Below, piece by piece: positions 59,376 to 64,000 of a stretch of 64,000 nt of DNA. The notes beneath the pieces are model-generated. The model had not been told where the DNA came from and did no database searches. It worked only from the letters and a program-made list of their open reading frames with translations. This DNA comes from an uncultured Armatimonadota bacterium. GTDB lineage: Bacteria; Armatimonadota; Fimbriimonadia; Fimbriimonadales; Fimbriimonadaceae. The stretch lies in assembly GCA_903927345.1 (NCBI GenBank), contig CAIYMO010000011.1:1-64000 (forward strand). Reading direction: 5' to 3'. Within the stretch, counting starts at the first letter, position 1. The number at the start of each line of letters is the position of its first letter. Position numbers and translations under genes: made by a program.

Positions 59376-59382
59376 ATTTGGA

Positions 59383-60981
59383 ATGAATCCGATCTCGGTG
59401 CGACTCGGCGAAATCTCCTTTGATTTTGAACCACAAAGCGGAACCCTACGCTACCTTCGTGTCGGCTCCGTGGAGCTGATTCGAGGAATCTACTCCGCTG
59501 TGCGTAACGCCAACTGGGGAACACCGGCCTCAAAAGTAGAAGGGTTCAAGCAAAAGTCGTCAGCGGATGGGTGGAGCGCTTCATGGGATGCCGCCATCCG
59601 AGAAGATGCACTGACCTTCTCATGGAAAGGCGCCGCAACCGCCCGAATGATCGATCAACGAATCGAAATCGAATACGAATTTGACGGAGTCAGCACATCC
59701 GATTTCAAGTCAAACCGAACAGGGATCTGTGTCCTTCACCCAAGATCTCATCAGGGCCTGAAATGCGAAGTTGAACACAACCACGGTGAGTGTGAGCAGT
59801 CCGCCTTCCCGACTTCGATCAAGCCTGACCAGCCGTTCAAGGATGTTAAAGCGATCTCACTCGACGTTGCCGCCGGGATCCATGTAAGAACTGAATTTTA
59901 CGGCGAGGTCTTTGAGACGGAAGATCAGCGTAACTACGGCGACGCATCGTACAAGACCTATTCGCGACCGCAAGAGTGGCAGAAGCCGTTCGACATCAAA
60001 CAAGGCGACAAGATCAGTCAGCGGGTGAAGATCACCGTCGATCTCTCCGCCGTCAAGGCGGAAGTCAAGTTGACTGCTAAGGCGGGGATCATGCCCGTGC
60101 TCGGCACGATGGTCAATCGAGCTTTGTCAGACGCCGAAGGGTCGCAACTCAAGGAGCTCGGCCTGAAATGCTGGCTCACTGATCAGATTGGAATGGAGGC
60201 TGCAAAAAAACTGGGCGGTCCGGTATTCCTCCGTACGGAAACGGCTTCGCTACCGGTTGATCTCTCCCCGACGGATGGAATCTGTCTTGCCCCTCCCAGT
60301 GAGTGGCAGAAGCTGAACAGAGTCCGTGGAGCAAAACGACTTTCGACCGCAACCTGGGCGTTCATGCAACTGAACGGCTCTCGGCCCGCATTCGACGAAA
60401 TCGAGGGCTCTGCGTGGACCATGCAGCCGGGAGTTCACCTCTCCGACACCTTAACCGCTCTCGAGGGAGGGTGGACAATCGAAGATCAAGTCCACACTGC
60501 TATATCCTTCGGATCGAAGATGAACTTGGTAGGGCCAATCGAACTCTCTGGGGATGCCACAGACGTGCGGCTCAACTCCATTGAAGCCGCCCTTTTCGCG
60601 CTCTCCGCAATCGCTGGTGCAGCAAAGGGAGGTGCGAACTACACGATCTTGGCGGATGCCACTCGCTTGCCAAACTCGGGATTCGCCCTTGCGCTGGAAC
60701 TGCTTAAGGAAGCTGGCCCAGAGATTGAAGTCTTCGAGTATGAACCGTTCTTTCTCATGATCCGCTCGGGCCGAACGATCCTCGCAAATCTGAGTTGGGA
60801 GCCCACCGATCTGTACAAGCTCTGCCCAATCGATCGCCCAGAGAACATGGAGAACGGGCTTCGAAATGCCTATCGGCTGGTCGACGCCGATAACTTTACT
60901 GAGTGGCGTGCAGTTCTTGCTGGTGCTGAATCACATAACCCCCTCACCATGATTCCCCCGCGCAGTATTGTGGTGATGTGA
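59383..60981 (+). CDS. D-apionate lactonase-like protein (ApnL family, tentative)
   Basis: A 532-residue cytoplasmic protein. The N-terminal half resembles ApnL-type lactonases: I-R-G-I-Y-S-A-V-R-N-A-N-W-G-T, the R-T-G-I-C-V-L-H-P block, F-P-T-S-I-K-P-D-Q-P-F-K-D-V-K-A-I and V-F-E-T-E-D-Q-R-N-Y-G-D-A-S-Y-K-T-Y. These act on lactones from the plant sugar apiose. The C-terminal half is barrel-like and more diverged. The assignment is from memory of the family pattern, not a search. It precedes two flavin oxidoreductases and a GH95 glycosidase. Confidence 0.6.
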   Translation: MNPISVRLGEISFDFEPQSGTLRYLRVGSVELIRGIYSAVRNANWGTPASKVEGFKQKSSADGWSASWDAAIREDALTFSWKGAATARMIDQRIEIEYEFDGVSTSDFKSNRTGICVLHPRSHQGLKCEVEHNHGECEQSAFPTSIKPDQPFKDVKAISLDVAAGIHVRTEFYGEVFETEDQRNYGDASYKTYSRPQEWQKPFDIKQGDKISQRVKITVDLSAVKAEVKLTAKAGIMPVLGTMVNRALSDAEGSQLKELGLKCWLTDQIGMEAAKKLGGPVFLRTETASLPVDLSPTDGICLAPPSEWQKLNRVRGAKRLSTATWAFMQLNGSRPAFDEIEGSAWTMQPGVHLSDTLTALEGGWTIEDQVHTAISFGSKMNLVGPIELSGDATDVRLNSIEAALFALSAIAGAAKGGANYTILADATRLPNSGFALALELLKEAGPEIEVFEYEPFFLMIRSGRTILANLSWEPTDLYKLCPIDRPENMENGLRNAYRLVDADNFTEWRAVLAGAESHNPLTMIPPRSIVVM

Positions 60982-60989
60982 AATCGTAG

Positions 60990-62249
60990 ATGAGTAACGT
61001 GGTCTACGATGTTGCAATAGTCGGAGGTGGACTGGCTGGCATCAATGCCGGCGTAACTGCCTGGGAAGAGGGACTAAGCACCATTCTGATTGAATCATCC
61101 GACGAATTCGGTGGGAAGCTTCGGTCCGACCGGGATGACGAAGGGTTCACCTATGATCGGGGTTTCCAAGTCAATTTCAGTTCCTACGACGAAATTCCGG
61201 TCTATGCCCAAGGTCTTTTAGGTGACCTTGCTGAGCCATTTTCTCCGGGTGCAAAGATCGTAGGGTGCGGAGAGTTGAACCAGTGGGATCCGCTAAAGTC
61301 CTTGTTCTGCAAGGCGGTCAGTCTGCCGGATCTGTTAAAGCTGCTCAAGCTCAACCTCTTTGCAAAGAAATGGCAAGGCTTCCAAACAAGGCAAGCGGCA
61401 CATGAGTTCTTGGTCGAGTTCGGATTCAGTCCGAACTGCATTGCTAAGTTCTTCACCCCGTTCTTGGGTGGAATTTTTCTCGATCGGAGCCTTTCTTTCA
61501 GTGCTCGGCAATTCCTGAAGACCTGGTTTTTCCTGTCACGGGGCAACACTGTTACATTTTCCGAAGGAATCCAATGCCTCCCCGGCGCGTTGCTTTCTGA
61601 GTTTGCTCTGGATCCGTCAAACATCGAAACAGCCTTTCATAAACGCCTAAATTCGCGGGTCACAAGCATAGTCCCGTCCGAGGGCGGCTTAGAAGTGTCC
61701 ACTAACTCGGCACTGATCAGAGCCCGTTCAGTGGTCATCGCCACAGACCCATCGGCAGCCGGTCATCTTCTGGGCCAGCAGTTCAAAGCGGACTACAAGT
61801 CATCGATCTGTCTCTATTTCAGCTCTGACAAGCAAATCACGAACGGCTTGAACATCGTCCTCAATCCCACATCAACCGCTCTCATCAATCAACTTGTCCC
61901 CCTCTCCAACGTTAATCCTGCCTGTGCTCCAAAAGGAAAACACCTCTGTTCAGCCACAATCATCGGCGAACGCCCCGAATCGGACGAGGAGCTCGCCGTG
62001 ATGGCAATCAATGAGATGAATAGTTGGGGCATGAACCTGCCCCCGCTGGAGTTCAAACGTGCCTATCGAATCAAAGAAGCCCAATTGCTCCAAGACCCCG
62101 GCTTCGAAGAGAATGTGCCCTCGATTGAAACCCATCTTTCCGGCGTTTACCTCGCCGGAGAGATGACGACGTCTTCGAGCATCAACGACGCCCTCAAGAG
62201 CGGACGCCTTGCCGCCGAGGCTGCTCTGGCATACTTAAAGAACAAATGA
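60990..62249 (+). CDS. FAD-dependent amine oxidase/phytoene desaturase-like oxidoreductase
   Basis: 419 residues. The dinucleotide motif V-A-I-V-G-G-G-L-A-G-I-N-A-G with E-S-S-D-E-F-G-G-K-L-R-S is typical of the amine oxidase/protoporphyrinogen oxidase/desaturase superfamily, and the C-terminal Y-L-A-G-E-M-T-T-S-S-S-I-N-D-A closes the FAD site. The substrate is unknown. The gene overlaps the next FAD enzyme by 4 bp, so the two are co-translated and may act in sequence. Confidence 0.85.
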   Translation: MSNVVYDVAIVGGGLAGINAGVTAWEEGLSTILIESSDEFGGKLRSDRDDEGFTYDRGFQVNFSSYDEIPVYAQGLLGDLAEPFSPGAKIVGCGELNQWDPLKSLFCKAVSLPDLLKLLKLNLFAKKWQGFQTRQAAHEFLVEFGFSPNCIAKFFTPFLGGIFLDRSLSFSARQFLKTWFFLSRGNTVTFSEGIQCLPGALLSEFALDPSNIETAFHKRLNSRVTSIVPSEGGLEVSTNSALIRARSVVIATDPSAAGHLLGQQFKADYKSSICLYFSSDKQITNGLNIVLNPTSTALINQLVPLSNVNPACAPKGKHLCSATIIGERPESDEELAVMAINEMNSWGMNLPPLEFKRAYRIKEAQLLQDPGFEENVPSIETHLSGVYLAGEMTTSSSINDALKSGRLAAEAALAYLKNK

Positions 62250-63217
62250 GAATCGCAATCGTCGGCGCAGGTGTATCGGGGCTGGCGGCGGCGTATCGCC
62301 TCCGAAAGCTCGGAAGGGAAGTCGTGATCTTCGAAAAGAGCGGTGGACTGGGTGGAAGGGTCAACTCGCGACAACACAAGCTCGGCTACACCTTCGATGT
62401 TGGAGCGACCAGCTTAACTCCGCGAGGCAAATCGATCGAGAAGGTGATGCTCGAGGAGCTCCCTACTACCGAACTGGTCAAGGTGGAAAAGCCGATCTGG
62501 ACCCATTCGGGACTCCGCACCTCGCCCGGTAGCTCGTCCAAGAACTCCACTCCCCGCTACTGCTACCAAAACGGAATCCAAACCTTTGCTAACCTTCTCG
62601 GCGATGGCCTGGACGTGCGACTCAAAACCGATATTCTCGAAATCAAAAGAGAGGGAACTGGTTATCGAGTCGGCGACGAGTATTTCGACGCCACGATTCT
62701 AACCCCGCCCATTCCTCAGGCGTGCCAGCTCCTATGGTCGCTTGGAGAATCGCGGCCCGTTGCAAACGTCTCCTACCGGTCCTGCGTTTCCGTGATGTTG
62801 GGCTACCAAGCCGAATCGGAAACCCCTTATCACGCATTAATCGATACCGAGCAGGTCCATCCTCTCACTTGGCTGTCCGTTGAGAATGCGAAAGTCCCCG
62901 GCCGAGCGCCTGCAGGAGGCTCAGCGTTTGTCGCCCAGCTCAGCGCAAGGTTCTCTCAGCAGAACTACGCTCAGCCGGATGACTACTTTATTGACGCGAC
63001 CGTCACGTTCCTCAAGCATCTTTACGGCTCCGCATTCGCCTCACCCGAAGTGGCAATGGTGAAGAAGTGGAAGTACAGCCAGCCAGAGTCACTTGCTCGG
63101 TTCGAGAACGTGAACCTCCCTGGCTCAACTCTCCTCGTGGCAAGCGACGGTCTGCTGGGTGGACACATTGAAGATGCATTCGAATGTGGCTGGCGCACTG
63201 CAGAATTGCTTGCCTAG
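62246..63217 (+). CDS. FAD/NAD(P)-dependent oxidoreductase, renalase-like
   Basis: 323 residues. The N-terminal I-A-I-V-G-A-G-V-S-G-L-A-A-A-Y-R-L with E-K-S-G-G-L-G-G-R and the C-terminal L-V-A-S-D-G-L-L-G-G-H-I-E-D-A-F-E-C-G match renalase-like and short amine oxidases. It shares only the FAD fold with the previous gene and is not a recent duplicate. The reaction is not known. Confidence 0.85.
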   Translation: MRIAIVGAGVSGLAAAYRLRKLGREVVIFEKSGGLGGRVNSRQHKLGYTFDVGATSLTPRGKSIEKVMLEELPTTELVKVEKPIWTHSGLRTSPGSSSKNSTPRYCYQNGIQTFANLLGDGLDVRLKTDILEIKREGTGYRVGDEYFDATILTPPIPQACQLLWSLGESRPVANVSYRSCVSVMLGYQAESETPYHALIDTEQVHPLTWLSVENAKVPGRAPAGGSAFVAQLSARFSQQNYAQPDDYFIDATVTFLKHLYGSAFASPEVAMVKKWKYSQPESLARFENVNLPGSTLLVASDGLLGGHIEDAFECGWRTAELLA

Positions 63218-63221
63218 AGGT

Positions 63222-63227
63222 TAAACT
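63222..63227 (+). promoter_or_regulatory. TAAACT box 6 nt before the GH95 gene (leaderless promoter candidate)
   Basis: TAAACT, TTGGCG, GTG 63234: the same spacing as before tilS. GAGG upstream is too far to serve as Shine-Dalgarno. Confidence 0.55.
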
Positions 63228-63233
63228 TTGGCG

Positions 63234-64000
63234 GTGATCACGCCACTCGTCGCCGGACTACTTGTTTCCCCATTCGGAGATGATCCTGCGCAAACGCTTC
63301 GGTACGAAAAGCCCGCTGAGAAGTTTTATGAGGCAATGCCACTGGGGAATGGACGAATCGGAGCCCTGGTGTTTGGCGGCACTAAGGAAGAGCGAATTGT
63401 GCTCAACGAATCGACTCTCTGGTCGGGTTCGCCATATGATGCCGACCGAAAAGACGCCCATAAATCTCTGCCCGAGATTCGGCGTTTACTGCTTGAAGGC
63501 AAGAACAAGGAAGCTCAGCAACTCGTTCAAAAAACCTTCGTCTGCCAGGGGCCCGGCTCCAGCTACGGTCACGCGAAAGATGCCCCCTATGGCGCTTACC
63601 AAGTTTTTGGCAACCTGCGACTCACTCACACCGAGGGGCCGGGGCAAGAACCTCGGCTAGGGCTCTATCTTCCAGGCGCATTCGCCGTTGTCGGGGAGAT
63701 AACGACCGCTTTTGTCAGCAAGCCAGACGAAGTTTTTGTGTATTCCAACCCAGTTTGGAATCGAAGTTTCACTCTCACCTTTGATCGAGCGGAGAACTGC
63801 ACGATCACCTCGAAAGGGAACACCATTAGTGTTCGAGGTCAACTCAAAAGTGGGCAATCTGGAATTGAAGGGGTTCGATTCGCGGGTGAAATCCGCGTTG
63901 TCCTGAACGGTGGAACGGTTGAACCAGTCGGTAATGGTCTCAAAGTGAACCCGACCCAGGGGTACATGATCATTGCTTCGCTGGGAACCTCGATGTTCGA
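63234..64000 (+). CDS. GH95-family glycoside hydrolase, N-terminal part (runs off window)
   Basis: An open frame from GTG 63234 to the window edge (255 codons, no stop). After a short hydrophobic N-terminus it reads L-R-Y-E-K-P-A-E-K-F-Y-E-A-M-P-L-G-N-G-R-I-G-A-L-V-F-G, then E-R-I-V-L-N-E-S-T-L-W-S-G and the R-R-L-L-L-E-G-K helix, the N-terminal signature of GH95 alpha-L-fucosidases and alpha-L-galactosidases. The catalytic domain lies beyond the window. It fits with the plant-polysaccharide theme of nearby genes. Confidence 0.88.
   Translation, partial: MITPLVAGLLVSPFGDDPAQTLRYEKPAEKFYEAMPLGNGRIGALVFGGTKEERIVLNESTLWSGSPYDADRKDAHKSLPEIRRLLLEGKNKEAQQLVQKTFVCQGPGSSYGHAKDAPYGAYQVFGNLRLTHTEGPGQEPRLGLYLPGAFAVVGEITTAFVSKPDEVFVYSNPVWNRSFTLTFDRAENCTITSKGNTISVRGQLKSGQSGIEGVRFAGEIRVVLNGGTVEPVGNGLKVNPTQGYMIIASLGTSMF

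Noticed and set aside
1-64000. tRNA or rRNA genes
   Set aside because: I scanned for T-arm-like GTTCGANTC with matching acceptor stems and found none that fold.

Overview
The window reads as ordinary bacterial chromosome at moderate GC, almost fully coding, from a flagellated diderm. A secretin and flagellar L- and P-ring genes (flgH, flgI) imply an outer membrane. The gene mix (PASTA kinase-like gene beside rpe, csrA-fliW at the end of a flagellar operon, GH5/DUF5060, GH95, YfhO, BMP-type ABC transporter, many small exported proteins) would suit Armatimonadota, class Fimbriimonadia. That placement is an inference from content, not from a marker tree. No rRNA, tRNA, CRISPR array, insertion sequence or prophage was found.

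Layout. 1-1930: the end of a Met/Gly-repeat protein, a type IV pilus/type II secretin, then a strong terminator. 1942-7431: a tightly overlapping operon aroK-aroB-small membrane protein-PASTA pseudokinase-rpe-small membrane protein-ribD. 7568-11152: FKBP isomerase, a leftward glnB-AlkC-like-dead RAYT operon, and an orphan PAS histidine kinase. 11195-16597: hydroxyisobutyrate-type dehydrogenase, a BMP-family sugar/nucleoside ABC importer (ATPase and two permeases, no binding protein) and an unknown protein. 16594-20710 (leftward): YfhO membrane protein, two ClpS paralogues, S41 protease. 20765-31178: acetyltransferase, clostripain-like lipoprotein, sufC-sufD, UbiD, an isolated lipoyl E2, and a PLP deaminase-like enzyme. 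31242-37930 (leftward): GH5-like hydrolase with a cytochrome c/PQQ sugar dehydrogenase, Gfo/Idh dehydrogenase, M29 aminopeptidase and small envelope proteins. 37939-47723 (leftward): flgF-G-A-H-I-J-N-K-L-fliW-csrA-membrane protein-ribF. 47857-51832: CoA-transferase subunits split by other genes, zinc ribbon protein, thioredoxin reductase. 52326-64000: photolyase, aldo/keto reductase, tilS, ftsH, TPR protein, ruvC, D-apionate lactonase-like protein, two flavin oxidoreductases and the start of a GH95 glycosidase.

The most striking observations are: (1) a recurring TAnnnT box exactly 5-8 nt before start codons of operon-leading genes that lack a Shine-Dalgarno site, pointing to widespread leaderless transcription; (2) a PASTA receptor whose kinase domain has lost the VAIK lysine and the DFG motif; (3) two consecutive genes whose only well-placed start after a strong Shine-Dalgarno is ATC; (4) a perfect 11-bp inverted repeat centred on the start codon of a glycoside hydrolase gene; (5) tandem divergent ClpS adaptors next to a protease; and (6) a RAYT-like transposase with all catalytic residues replaced, in an operon with PII and a DNA-alkylation repair protein.
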